Below, in pieces: positions 38,601 through 51,178 of a stretch of 64,000 nt of DNA; the stretch's first letter is position 1; each line of letters starts with the position of its first letter. The stretch spans positions 31,972,543 to 32,036,542 of the forward strand of contig NC_064754.1 of NCBI RefSeq assembly GCF_011397635.1, read 5' to 3'. Below the pieces are notes generated by a model. That model saw only the letters and a list, made by a program, of their open reading frames with translations. It searched no databases and was not told where the DNA came from. The stretch comes from Epinephelus fuscoguttatus (Eukaryota > Chordata > Actinopteri > Perciformes > Serranidae). Position numbers and translations under genes: made by a program.

Positions 38601-41600
38601 CGTCACACAGCCGGCTGAAGGATGCCCTACTCTTTCTGAAGTTTTCTCTCCACTCTGAATCTGTAAACTCCATGAGAATGATCCTATCCCACCAGTCACG
38701 GCTACGTATTTTCATCCACTGTTGCCTTGTACTGCGTGGTGGCAGTAACAGCTGAATACCTATCAAAGTTGGTGACTTATTCAATATTTGTTGTCGCTCT
38801 CTCCTCCCATTACTGAAGATGAAGTGGATGAGCCATAGCTGTAATGCGACTCAGGGCTGTAAGTATTTACTAACGCTAAGCCCGCTAGAAGCCACAGAGG
38901 CCTCATTTTTGTCTTACTTGTAAATATAATAAATATATCACATTTCCCACTCAATCTGTTGTAAACAAAAGACGTAACACACGCCTGCGCAGATAGGATG
39001 CAGTGATCAGAAAACGGGTTACTGGTATTTATCATGTATACAGGGATATGAATAACCAGGTTTCTCTGTGTTCCATGTAAACATCATATCCCGGATATGC
39101 GCAAAGCCGGGATAAGCCTCAAAACCGGGATACTAAAGACCTTGTAAACACAGTCAATGTCTCTTTCCAGAAATCAAGAACTGGTTACTCAAGATTATTA
39201 CAGAGCCTGTGGTGAGCAGTTTCATGCAGGAACTATTTTCTTTCCACTGAACGTCAGTCACCAACCACATCTCTACACAGAAGGAAGCGAGAATCTACTC
39301 ATTAAACATTAATGGTGTCCTCAGCTGAGCTGTAGTGTTAAAAGCTAGCTCAGTCCATTGATATTGCTGGCGGGTGTAATTCAATAGAATTAAAATAGTT
39401 CCTACATACTAGTGCCATCTAGTTCCATTATTTTTGAGAGAAGTCAGACATCTCTACAGCCGATATCTCCAACACTGCAAGTCACACCAAAACAATCTAG
39501 ATCAGGGATCGGAAACCTTTTTGATATAAAGTGCCATTGTGTGCAATTATCTTGTTCATCAGTGTGCCACATCAATATAATGCCAGTCCCTCCCTCCTTA
39601 AATGCTCCATTAAAACATTGGCTATGTCCTCACCTTTTGTTGTTTAAGGAACTGGTTTTGAGCAGCAGATCTCCTCCCTTACAGTTAAATCAATCTTGCT
39701 ATGACAGTCAAACATGGTGTGTCATTCACATCCACGCTCTCATCAAGAGCAAAATGCTAGAGTTGTGTGCGCACCTGTCCCTTTGTATCATTCTGTAGAG
39801 GTTTTTGTGGGTCCCCGAACACAGCAATTAAGAACAATTAAGTTTACCTGTGCCTTGCATTCTGCTGCTCCGTCCGCCCAGTGTACACATACAATGAATA
39901 ACCAAACGGTAGACTTTATATATTCTAACAGTGCTCCTAATGAACGGTCCAGCTCAAAAATATAAAACACATGGCGGCAGATGATGTTATCATGAGGGCC
40001 GCCACAGATAAATGAATGTGTGAGAAACCCTGCACTTAAACATTACAAAAAAACCTCTCTTGCATACTTATTGCTAGTGTGAATGACCCTCAACAGGAAG
40101 TTTGTCTTGGATCATAGATCTTGATGCTCTTTTTGAATATCAAAATGTGCCATCTCACAGCGAGATGGTATGGTTAGATTCCCCTCAACACGAGCTGAGC
40201 ACACTATCACAGGATGCTTCCTTATTTTGAATAGTTTCACTATCCATGAACTATCTCAGATAACATTACAGATAAAAAGTTGTTTTGTTTCCTCAGTAAT
40301 TTCAGTGTTTTATGAAGATGAACTAGTCTTGATTGTTAAGTCTGAAAACAATGGTTGGCGTTCGATCTTTCTCTCTGATTTGCGTGCTGTATTTTTTTAA
40401 CACTTACACAGATGTTTTCATGTTCTTTTATAAGCATATTTGGAATTTCCCCAGTAAAGTTACATTATTACATTTCCCTACTAGCTCATTCATACGTGAC
40501 ATTTGCACACAGTGCCACATGTAACTGTATATCTACCTCCTACAGTGACACTGACATTTTGATTTTACAATTACACTACAAAGCATGGATTTATGTATGC
40601 TGTCCGTGTTAAAGATTAAAGGAATTTAATAACAAACAATGCATTTTCTTATCTTATATGTTGGTCAAAAGTGACCTAGGAAACTATTGAAACATATCTG
40701 AAGGCTACTGTTTCTATTTAAAGACAAACAAACTAAAGTCAAAACAGGTCACATTACAGGAAGAACACTTCTGTGGTATTTGTCTCCAGTTACCAAACCT
40801 TTGAGGTTCCGCTATGAGCACATATTGAACTATTGTTTGCCAAGAGATTAAAGATAAAATTGAAAAGATGAAAGGGTATGAACCATGAATTTTAGAGATA
40901 CACTCACTCGCTGAAGTTTTTCACTCTGGGAAAGATCTGCTCTGCTGAAGGGGATTCGGGGAGGATGTCGGCACATGCGATGATGCTGTTGTTATTCTTC
41001 AGCAGTACAGATCTGTGAACCACTGTAAACACAGACAAACTTAAACTACATCCTTTTCCCATTACATTAAAAAAGGTGACAACAAGGGTAAAAAAAAAGT
41101 GCTGAATACACTGGAAAAAAACATCATGTCAGTGTGGTACCTGAGCGCTGTCCAGAGAGCTGGATTATGCTGTCAGTGATGACCATTCCCTCAGTCAGGC
41201 TGACTGGGCCGTGTCTTGCAGACACCTCTCCCACCACACAGCTCAGAGGGTTTAATTGTGAACAGCTGGAGCTCTGAGAATAGAAGGAAGGAAGAGCAGT
41301 ACAGGTTAACCACATACAGTAATGGTCATGTTTTTATTGGTAGAAAAAGAAAATTCTAAGTATTAGACTTCCTTATCTGCACCGCATATTGTGCCATACA
41401 GTGTTAAAGCTCTTACAACCAACCGAGTGCTCTACTGGGGCAAATACAAATGTCCTTGTAACACCTCCAGGAATTAATCAGAAGCAAAAGTCTTTGCCCT
41501 GGAAATGTTTAAATCTCTTACTTTCTAAGACCTTTTTCTAAGCTACTTCTAAGCTTCTAAATGCAATTAAAGAAAATTTGTTGTAATTTTTGCAAATTAC

Positions 41601-42642
41601 CATAGGTCATATACTGTAATTGACAGTAAAAATATCTTGATTATCATTTCATACAAGTACAAACGGACCAATCTGACAAAACTGGGAGGGAATATATTAT
41701 GTTGTTAGTATTTTTAAGAGATTAAATAAAGTTACGTGATTTATCAGGTAAAAGTAACTTGATAAAAGACAAAAATGTCCTTCTATGTCTGTTGTATTCA
41801 CTAAGTTTGCCATCTTGGCTTATTCACACACAGTACACTATGTAATGGTACATGATCATACCATGGAGAATTTACAGAGGTATCACTGTATAACATGCAC
41901 TGCTTGCTAACAAATATTTACATAAGGGACATCTATTAAGCAGTTTACCCAGATATTAAGCCGATGTTGGGGTTATTTAATTATCAAAACTGAATTGAAT
42001 TTAATGACTTTGATGATGAATTTTTCTTATGTTGTCTTCTTCAAGTCAGTATCCAGTTTTGATGCTGTCTTGGAAGAGGCTTTAAGGAGCTGATATCAAG
42101 TTTTTAGGGGTTAACCTTGTATGTATGAATTTTCATTAAGATAATCTGACCAAATATCTACACAAAATAACCAGTTAAGTAGTCAACACAATCAGCAGGA
42201 AAAGAAGCGCAGAAGTTAAAGTAGGGACAGTCTGGTCTCACCATTGATGTCATGTTGAAGGGATTGAATGTGCCTCGCCCATTGCTGCACTGGCGGGTGC
42301 TGTTGCTGGTGCTGCGTCTGGTGGTGATGAACAGGGATGCCTCAGATGTCTGTAGGAAGGGGGGTAAAAACAATGTGAGGTGTGCACGGATTTATCTTTA
42401 ATCCTTTATGTCTGTGTGGTTTCAATTTGTCTCGTCAGAACAGAGAGAAACACACACACACACCAACAATGAACACATGATTCAGACAAGTATATGATCT
42501 TGAAAACATCAACAGGCAAGCAAAACTTATTCTTGGTGAGTGCCCCATTTCTCTGGATTCAAAATCTACAAAATGAAACTCAGCACCACTCTTTTGTTGC
42601 TCTCATAAAACCAACTCTGGCACTTTCAATGTGGATCTCAGT

Positions 42643-42676
<34 letters not shown>

Positions 42677-45600
42677 TGTAAGTGTTTTCTCCTGCTCAGA
42701 CACTAGACACTTCTACGGCTTCTACGTGACAGAAGTTGTTGGCGCTAAATGAATTCCACCGCAGTGTTTCTACCTGGCACTGGATGTGAGTGCTCCCTTA
42801 CTTCCTCATCACTCTTTATGTTATTGTCCAATTCACTGTTCTTCCTGTAGCCTCTTGCATGTTCAGCTGCTCAAGTGTTACACGAATCAAGTAACTCCTC
42901 CTTGAAGATTCCCTTTTCAGGTTATTCTTAGTATGTCTAAATGGTTTTGCACCGTGGATGCTAAATACTTAATAAGGTAGATCTGATTTGACCTCAAAAA
43001 GCTAAAAGAAAGCTATTTTTCTCCCCTTAAAATTTGGTGGTTAACTCTTGTGTCATGTTAGTTTACATGTCAACCAATCGTTGAACCCACTGGCTATCGT
43101 AGCAAAGGCATGTCTCCCCTTACTCTGCCTCTGATCTGCCTAACCTGACATTCTTACACTAACAAACCAATCTCACTCCTCACACCTACACCTAACCAAT
43201 ACAACCAACGAAAGCAAGTAGTACTAGCCATTTGGTGAGGAAGATGGGTCATGACTTCACCATTCTGTTGCCACCCTTGGGTAAAAAACTGACATCTAGG
43301 GTAGCAAGTGGATATCTGGGCCAAAACTTTTTCTTTTGTGCAAAGCTAATAAAAAGCCGAACTGTCGACAGTCGGTAACCGATGGGTTCCAAGTTTGCAA
43401 TTCCACCTCTTTTGCTCTCCATAGAGATTATGTTCGCCTGCAGGCAACCAAAGCCCACTCAAATGTGATAAGTCAATACTACTAATAAATGGAAACCAGA
43501 ATGATTCCAGTACTAAATGTTGTACCGTTGCTAACATATTCTGCATACATGCAGATAGAGATTAACAATGAATGAATGAATTTTTGCGCATTTCATATAC
43601 TTTGTGCGCCATGTACAGGTGATAACGTACTGGTCTACTACACAGGAAATACACACCTAGTGCCCTAGTGCCCTAGTGCCCTACACCTGTCCCCACCCCA
43701 CCCCCAATGTCTGAGTGAAGATGTCGCCCTTTTTAATGACTCTGTACTTACATTTTCCGCTTTAAGGAGCACCTCCATTGTGGCATCACTGCTACTCCCA
43801 TCAGGAAACATCTGCTGCCTCTGTCAACATGTCCAATATTAGTAGACAGTTAGAGTGACAGAAGTGAACGTGTACTCTCATACTCTCATAGTTAATAGTT
43901 CAGCCAAACCTGAGTGCTTGTTTTGCTGAAATCCACAGGCAGTTACAATGGACACCAGTGGGGATTTTGCATTGTAACCTGTTAAGCCATTCTTACACTC
44001 ACTCTGTGACTCACAGTTAAAGTGCCTGAGCAAATGTTGCAGATTAAGGTTAGTAACATTGTTTTTTCCACAGACTATCCTGATAATATAGCCTCTCAGG
44101 GGATACAGTATTGCAAGCTCTCATCCATAGATGTATTGCTGAACTCAGTATGGGGCGTCTGGAGGGCGGCTGACAGAGACAGCTGTTCCCTTGTGGAGCT
44201 TCCTAGTTCAGGGGGCTTGTATATTTCACTAGCCAGCAGACAAATGCTAAGCTAAGCTAATGATCTCGCCCCTGCTTCCCATGGTTCCTTGTTGCAACCC
44301 ACCACAGACATAATGAATTCACTGTCTGTCCAGCGCAGCAGAAAAACTCTGTCATGTTTTTGTGGCAGCTTGGCTCCTAATAAGTTAGCAAGAGAAAACC
44401 TTGTATGTGTTCTGTAGCTGTCAGACAAAACCACTGAAATCTGGTTTTTATGGTTTGTTGCAACCATGTAGAAATCTCATTTATTTTTTGCTGATGGTGT
44501 GGGCAGGGTGTTTCTTATTAGAATCAATTACACAGTCTTCTAAAGAATAACTTTCGACGTTATGAGCTGAGGAAACACTTTCGAAATCAATTTCACAATA
44601 TGAAAGCATATTGTGGTCAAGTTACAAAGGCTGACTCTCTTATCCTAACAATGGATGTTTTGCAAGACTGATACATTATCACTGCTAAAGACAATGTATG
44701 TCCCTCTCTAAATAAATGCATCCTATTTCAGTTTAGATCATGCACAAATACACACACACACACACATTAATGGAAGTTGTACCACCTGTTCATGAAGCAA
44801 ACAGCCCTGTATGCAGACAGAAGTCAGCTTCTTTATTTCATACTTATATATTTATGTTGAAAATGACAGAGGTGTGGACTCGAGTCAAACGACATGGACT
44901 CACATCACAAATCTGATGACTTTTGACTCAGCTTGACAAAATCAAGAAAGACTTGGAACTCGACTTTTGCTCTAACACCAATGACTCATGACTTGAATCA
45001 CTTGGATTTGAGCCTTTTGACTTGTGGATACTTGATACCTTCCCTTAAGCCAATTTATGATTCAGTTCAGTCGCACCTCTTTTAACAAACTTGTTTGAAC
45101 AAATACAAATTTTAAAAAGCATTTGTGATTTTTGTAAATGCAATATATAATTATTCTGTTATTAAAATGGCATTACTTTTGGTGAGGATTGCATTATGAC
45201 TTGTTTAGGACTCAAAACTCAAAGTTTAGGACTTGGAAGCGGTTAGTCTTGACTTTGGACTCAAATGGGTACTTGAGTGCAAAGACCTGAGACTTTACTT
45301 GCGAAACAACTACTTGGTCCCACCTCTGGAAATAGATGACCTTATTTTTCTCATGTCTATGAAATATGTTTTGGCATTTTGCGTTATGACTTAATATAGC
45401 AACTCGAACTTGGGCAACAAAAAATTGGGCGGCTGAGTTAGGATTACTTTAATTACTGGTGTGAGCCACCCGCAGATAAATGTGATCTTAAAAGGTGTTG
45501 TGGGAGATGAGAACAGCCACTGCCCTCCTTAAAGGTGAACTCCACCAATTTTACTGCATATGTGAGAAAGTTTTACAAAGCTGTGACTTGAGTCAGCGTA

Positions 45601-48600
45601 GGTTGGGGCTGAAGACTGAATGTTTGAAAATGATGTGGAGTTGGAGAGAATTTGGCTTACAAGACTTGCGTTGCCCTCTCCTCATCTCTGCTTACAGTAA
45701 ACAAGGGTCTCCAGCTGCGTTAGCCACTTGTAGCTTAGTCTGAGTGGGCGGAAGTTCGCTGCATAGATCAGCCTCTCATTGGGCGGAACGAGCCACCCGC
45801 TGAAGTCCCGCCCTACCACCTCCGGTTGTGTAGCAGTTTTCAACCGTTTTCAACATGTCCTTTACTAACTTTTGTGGTGTTTGATCTTGCGGGGATGTAG
45901 CCATTTTTCTGCCAGGGTTCGCATCCTGTAGGTGATATTTTTGTGGGCGTGTTACACCAAAACCTGTTTCTCCCCGGCAATATTTTTGCAAGCGCACCGT
46001 TGCTGTGGCACCGCCCAGAACGATTGTGATTGGTTGAAAGAAGTACAAGCAGCCGGGGCATTTTTTTCTCCAATCTCAAAGTGAGAGTCGGCCCAGCCAG
46101 ACCTTTCTTTTCTTGAGAAAGGTCTGGTGAGCGAGACTACTTGTAGCTTAACACACCTGAATCTCTGACTGGGCTGGCAGCAGTTGAGTTGCATTGTGGG
46201 TTATGTAGGTGCCAGCTTTTAGCAAGGAAAATAAATGTGTGGAATAATAAGACAAACATTTTAAAGAAGTTTAGTGTCGTAATACTGAACATTGCATCAC
46301 AGGAACTTAAAAAAAATGAACTGAACATGGCGTTTGTTCTACATTATAGACAGTAAAGCAAAAATACCGATGTAGAATATATGTACTTTCAACTGCGTAT
46401 TAAAAAATTGGCATTAAGTGGAAAAGACTTCTTACCAGTGTAACTGTCCCATTCACTGTACCGCTGAAAACAGCCTTGGCAACAGTCCATCGTCCATCTG
46501 TATTTCTTTCAGCTGAGACATTAGAACACCGCAATCTGTACAGAAAACACACACATGCATGTACGTACATGCACAGAAAGACACAAAAACACAAGATGAG
46601 CAAAACATATCCAAATCCTGCAGGGTTAACCATGAGAATGTTCTCCTTTGCAATGTTTTGTTGAGTCACTCCCAGTGAATGAGGAGGATTATCTGTGTAT
46701 TATAATCCAAACATGAGGAGGATATGACTCGATGTGTATGACATCCTACACCTGTAATTGCCCTCAATAGACTGCCCAATTCTTTCACTGTGCCAGAGGG
46801 CCACTCAGGGTGTGGAAGCTTTGATCTGTTAGTCTGCTCAAGCTGCAAAGGCATCAGTGACCACTCAAACTGATAGAATTGATGCCTTTTTCTGTATGCT
46901 GTATGTACACATTAACAAAGTCAGTGGCTACAGTGTCATAGTTACAGTGCTCACCACTTCTTCTTATCTGTGGTCATCTTATATATATATATATATATAT
47001 ATATATGTAAAATGTTTCTCACATCTCCTTCTCTCATTCAGTTCCACTCTCTGTTGGTGTCTTTCTTTCTAATAAGCAGAAAGGTGTAAATGCACACAGG
47101 TTCTCACCTTGATCCGTTAGTTGCGTGAATCACCACCGACCTTCCCACGACACTGTAGGGTCCAGTTAATGGCATATCAGGGTCCGTGTGTACAGCCTGA
47201 TACTCGTTGAGGCCAGCCAGCCCGCCAAACTTCCCGCTGAGGTCCCCAATCTCATATTGGTCCACTGTTCCTGTTCCAGCTGCGGGGCTGTTCGATATAT
47301 TCCAGCCTAGCGGGTTGTAGTGGCCCAGGATGTTTGCACTGGAGCAGGGGTCTGTGGTGCCAGGTTTTACAGGCAGTACGTGAATATGGTAACCCCCAGC
47401 TGAGGAGTTCAGGTTAATTAGGGATACGTTTATAGTCGTGGGTCCGAGTGGGACAGCCTGGGTGAACTGGATCTGGCCGCCAGGTAGCTGGGAGCCAAAC
47501 CATCTACCTAACCTAGCTTTTGGGACTCGCACCATTGTGACGTTGGCACAAGCAATCCTTGGCCCTCCTCTGTCTGCTTCATGGATGACCACTGAACGAC
47601 CAATAATGCCTGACATGGGCAACCAGGAAGTGACATCAGTGAAGAACTTTTTTGCTTCCACTCCGCCCACATTGGGGCCAAGGTTGATAGTGCTGTGTTT
47701 TCCTGAGAGGTCTCCCACCTCACAGGACAAGGGCCTGGACGGGCCACAGTCGCGAGCATAGCTGCTGTCTGTTGTGTTAATTCTAAATGGGTTCCAGTGT
47801 CCTCCCACCGTGCTGCAGTGATTTTCATCATCATCCCTCTCGGAGCTGATGGGGTAGATGTGAACATGCCAGTTGTGGTTATTGGTTGGTGTCATTGAGG
47901 GATTTCCATATGACAGATCTGTGAAGATGGTTACGTCAGACAGAGGGTTGTTTGTCATTTGGGTAAACCAGATCTCACCAACCACAGGGCCCTGAAATCT
48001 GGCTCTGCCTACAATCACTTCACCAGGATAGCCGATGCTGGCACAAGCATACCTGGCACCATCTGGTTGGTGGATCACAACTGAGCGACCTATGATACTG
48101 TTTGTTCCAAACAGTGGGAGGTTGTAGTCCTTGAACATCATGTCCACCTCGTTTTTACCTGCAAGGGACATATGCTTGGCGCTGAGATCACCAATCTCGT
48201 ACATGTCATGTGTTGAACCAGGCACTCTTGGGTATGTTGGGTCGTTTGTGTTGATATTGAATGGGTTCCAGTGGCCACCTACATTATCATTTGAACACCG
48301 GCTATATGAAGGCGACCTAACTGAGGGGAGAGGAAAATGATGGACATGATAAGGGCCGACTTTGCTCTGTAGGTTGGTCAGGTTCACTTTCAACTTTGTC
48401 GCATCGAAAGGGGAAGCCTGATGGAAGCTAAAGTATCCCTTGATTCCTCTCATATTCACCATGGCCATCACCTGTTTCTCAGGTACACGATAAATCTGAG
48501 CACACTTGTAACTTGACCCTGTCTTAAGGATAAGAAATCGATGCTGGGTGTTGAAGCTGCTTGGGTCCAGGCGGGATTTCTCAGGCTGTAAAGGGGTTCC

Positions 48601-51002
48601 GACTTTCACAACACCCAGATTGGTCAAAGTTGAGGCATTTAAGTTTCCAAGAAGACCATCGCAGCTTGCGGCAGTGCTCGGAGATCCATAGAGAGTGACA
48701 TTGGTTTGTGAGGCACTGACCTGACCGATTGTAACTAGGTCTGTGAGCAACCTGGGACTGGAGTTTCCTGTGTTAAGGCGAATGTAAACATTACCGGCGA
48801 TGGGTCCAGTGAACCTGGCCTGATACGTTTTGACCATCTGACCTCGACTTACAACCGTGCATACTTTGGTGCCATTACATGTGTGCAAAGTCAGTGAGAA
48901 GTCATCCAGGTCTGACTTTTGTTCGAAGAGGCTTGACACATTGACGGCGGAATTTGAGGATGGATCAGCTGTGAAGGTGTAAACACTGGAGCCGATATGT
49001 GCTTCAGAACAGGGCTGAGCATAGTGGCCATACTTGACGGGGAACACACTGAGGGTGAAGTTGACTGCACTACAGGATCCAGCGCCAGTCACATTGACAG
49101 TGGCCATGTGGGAGGTGGAGTTAAAGTGCACCTGCCCTGTGACTCCCCCCATGTTCAGAGGCGCCATAAACTGAACACAGGAAATGGAATCTGAAAAGGG
49201 CAACAAGGAGGAGGTGAAGGTAGTGTTCTGGGTTCCTGTGAATATACAACTCTCCTCAACAAACAGTACGTTAACATTATTCAGTAATACTCTCACAAGC
49301 ATTTGCGTATCACTTTACAAACATCTTGCCTCTAGCTAATGCACTATATCACTGATTAATGTTGATTCTGTCAGAGATAGACATACCTATCTTTCACTAA
49401 CAGGTGGCTTTTAAACTACTGCCAAACCTGACAGTGTTGCGATGTAACACACTATAGGTTTGAACTTTCAGCCTAATTCAAAACAATATAAAAATCTGAG
49501 AAGGTATGAAATGAGCATAAAACTTAAAGTACAAGAGACAGAAACTGGTTTAAACTGGTTTTTAAACCTGCTTCAACATGCATTATAATGCTTAATTTGC
49601 TTGGTGCGAATGGTTCATTAGTGTCTGCACCCTAATGGATGACTAAGTACAGAAAATTACATAATCCAAAAATCTGTTCACATTCAAATTCTGCAAATTT
49701 TGTAAGGCAAATGCGCACATGATGCAGGTCTACTGAACAGAGCTGACAGGTCAGCACTATTTTAAGACACACTAATTACTACTACATTACATATAATTAC
49801 ATATAATCACTGGACCTAGTTACACATTACGCTAACTTTCAAACAACCTATAATTACCAACTTTGATCCTTTTTTAATTTATATATTTATTTATTTTTGT
49901 TAAGCATTTCAGCATACAATTAACAATGAGAGAACTGTCTCTGTAAAAGCACTGCCCAAATTAGGTTGTGTGCACCTTTTAGTTTCTATTCTCATTCAAA
50001 AGTTATATTAAGCTTTCATGGCATTTGAAGTGAGAATTGTTCATAGAAATGCTACGTTCGCTATAGTCTTTGACACTGACTACAGTCCTGGTCTGAAGTT
50101 TTTGTTATTGCCTCTGTTTTGTTTCTTATTTGAATAGCATTAAAATAGGATCTTGGAGTGCATGGTGGCAATTTTTTAAGTTTAACTTGTTATTGATGTA
50201 TTGTCCCATCTAGAGCTATTGTGCTACCAATGATTTCCTAAATAGTCAGAAACCCAGGCTTGGAGTCAGCCACGATGACAACCAGCTAATCTGGTTAGTC
50301 TTTGTCTCTGGAATATTATACGGTAGTGATACAAAATCAAGGAAAACATCTCATTGTTTGCGCAAGATAAACAGATGCTCAGGATTGCTATCATACCATT
50401 TATCCCGTGGACTATGAATGATTTAAAGATCCTGAAATACAGATTGCTTAGGATGCTGTGCATTGACAGTTTGTGTAGCATAAACAAATAATGCCTACTT
50501 GGAATTCATTGTCCTCAAAGTTAGAGAGCATTAGCATCACATGTTTCTAATTTTATCATTTGGGTTGTTTCAAGCATTTCGACATAGTAATGGGATTCAC
50601 AAAGGCAGCTGCAACCTACTGAGCTTTCATAAATAGAACTGAGCTGTCTGTGTGACTATTGCACAATTGGTCTCAAAACAAGTTAAACATTATAAAGAAA
50701 GCAAAATCAACATGCCACTGAATCACAGAACCTGCAGGGGTTTTTTTTCCAAACAAAAAAAAAAGAACAGCTTATGTGCCAGAGCAAAGACACTAAGCAG
50801 TGAAATGACCTCTATTGGCAGAAAACCTGCAGGCTCTCTGCCCTCCATTGGCACATGGTTTAAAAACCCTCACATAAACATTAGACTGCTGAATACACAA
50901 ATCCCTCACAAAAGCCCAGGTGGCACTTTATGCAAAGGTCAATGATTGCAAAAAATACTCACCAAGTAAAGTCAGCAGCAGGGCAGCTGTCAGAAGGCAC
51001 AT
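35632..51002 (-). CDS. Six-domain Cu-only SOD-repeat protein, secreted and probably GPI-anchored
   Basis: Ten coding exons, 5' to 3': 51002-50963, 49235-47108, 46535-46436, 43820-43752, 42349-42242, 41273-41141, 41022-40908, 37926-37802, 36663-36586, 35723-35632. They total 2988 bp, or 995 residues, with matching phases and GT-AG borders. Exon 1 begins GCCACCATG and encodes a signal peptide ([14 protein letters not shown]). Six Cu/Zn-SOD-like domains follow, near residues 33-145, 150-265, 268-415, 420-580, 582-722 and 724-885. Domains 3-5 keep all four copper ligands: H310/H312/H335/H402, H470/H472/H493/H565 and H630/H632/H652/H717. They also keep the E-x-x-D pair of Cu-only SODs and lack the zinc histidines. 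Domains 1, 2 and 6 lack the ligands. A cysteine-bearing, SEA-like region (about 886-965) and a hydrophobic C-terminal tail (about 969-990) with no basic anchor point to a GPI signal. This places it with the animal Cu-only SOD-repeat proteins, expected to act on extracellular superoxide. Function is inferred. Confidence 0.93.
38438..39154. mobile_element. Nested 717-bp transposon with a HARBI1-like fragment
   Basis: The termini ACTGTGTTTACAAGGTCTTT and their reverse complement extend as inverted repeats of about 30 bp through 'agtatcccg'. The direct repeat CAATG flanks it at 38433-38437 and 39155-39159. The uninterrupted copy at about 21850 reads 'agcaatgtctctttcc', giving the empty site directly. 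Depending on how the terminal G/C pair is assigned, the target duplication is CAATG (5 bp) or AAT (3 bp). Confidence 0.9.
38440..38740 (-). pseudogene. HARBI1/ALP1-like transposase N-terminal fragment
   Basis: The minus-strand translation contains [17 protein letters not shown] followed by [18 protein letters not shown]. This is the N-terminal signature of PIF/Harbinger (HARBI1-like) nucleases in fish. The catalytic DDE region is absent. This supports placing the nested element in the PIF/Harbinger superfamily as a non-autonomous derivative. Confidence 0.75.
39503..40170. repeat. Possible hAT-type element, one end only
   Basis: The start 'cagggatcggaaacctttt' resembles the CAGGGGTCGGGAACC-type termini of hAT elements and sits exactly where the foldback element breaks off. 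No matching right end was found, so the extent is uncertain. Confidence 0.4.
42641..42677. repeat. (GT)n microsatellite in a SOD-repeat gene intron
   Basis: A run of about 18 GT units with one interruption near its left end. Confidence 0.95.
44872..45335 (-). repeat. CAAGTCC-rich dispersed repeat, intact copy
   Basis: Contains 'gactcgagtcaaacgacatg' at the left and 'gacctgagactttacttgcg' at the right, the reverse-strand counterparts of the repeat at 33070-33805. Here it is not interrupted, which helps define the older repeat. Confidence 0.7.
45533..46215. mobile_element. TTAA-type element hosting a younger insertion
   Basis: It begins after TTAA (45529-45532) with AGGTGAACTCCACCAATTTT, matching the start of the element at 18895. 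The right part carries 'gttgcattgtgggttatgta', also shared with that element. The right boundary is not sharp. A 401-bp element sits inside it. Confidence 0.6.
45738..46138. mobile_element. Nested 401-bp DNA element with 12-bp direct repeats
   Basis: The exact 12-bp repeat ACTTGTAGCTTA flanks it at 45726-45737 and 46139-46150. The ends read GTCTGAGTGGGCGG and CTGGTGAGCGAGACT, weakly inverted. Because the terminal TAGT/ACTA bases overlap the repeat, the true duplication is between 8 and 12 bp, which would fit hAT (8) or Mutator-like (9) insertion. Confidence 0.75.
46979..47006. repeat. (AT)n microsatellite beside the giant exon
   Basis: A perfect AT dinucleotide run of about 14 units, 100 bp past the donor of the 2.1-kb exon. 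Confidence 0.95.
47108..49235 (-). other. Giant 2.1-kb exon encoding SOD domains 1-5
   Basis: One uninterrupted exon encodes residues 14-723 of the SOD-repeat protein. The acceptor is TTCACAG before GA-ACC-CAG and the donor is TCA-AG before GTGAGA. The phrases GGHWNPF (twice, then GHYNPL), (E/Q)(I/V)GDLS(A/G)K and GRSVVIH recur in register in domains 3, 4 and 5. Many N-x-S/T sequons indicate heavy N-glycosylation. By contrast domain 6 is cut into five exons (46535 to 40908), with a phase and length pattern unlike domains 1-5. Confidence 0.93.
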
Positions 51003-51178
51003 GGTGGCAGATGTGTGAAAGACACACAGCAAAGAGAGAAAAAAAAATGTCTATTTAGAATTAAAGGAAAATAATGTTGCAAAAAACTTCACTGAAGTCA
51101 CGCAAATCCTCTCTGAAGGTGTAGGAAAAAACAACAGCTCAGTTCTAACAAAAGATCAATGACAGCAAAACCATTGAT

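Larger units (their letters stand above)
38228..39500. mobile_element. Second copy of the foldback transposon, interrupted
   Basis: The left arm shares 'acctgtagtgctattcatc', 'gccgtagagatatctgac' and 'actagatggcactcgg' with the element at 21651. The right arm, with 'gtgccatctagttccatt' and 'gacatctctacagccgatat', lies at 39412-39470 in reverse complement. The right end is cut off by an unrelated repeat beginning 'cagggatcggaaacc' at 39503. It lies in an intron of the SOD-repeat gene. Confidence 0.8.

Noticed and set aside
47438-48340. Plus-strand and alternative-frame open frames over the SOD exon
   Set aside because: They are shadows of the strongly coding minus-strand frame.
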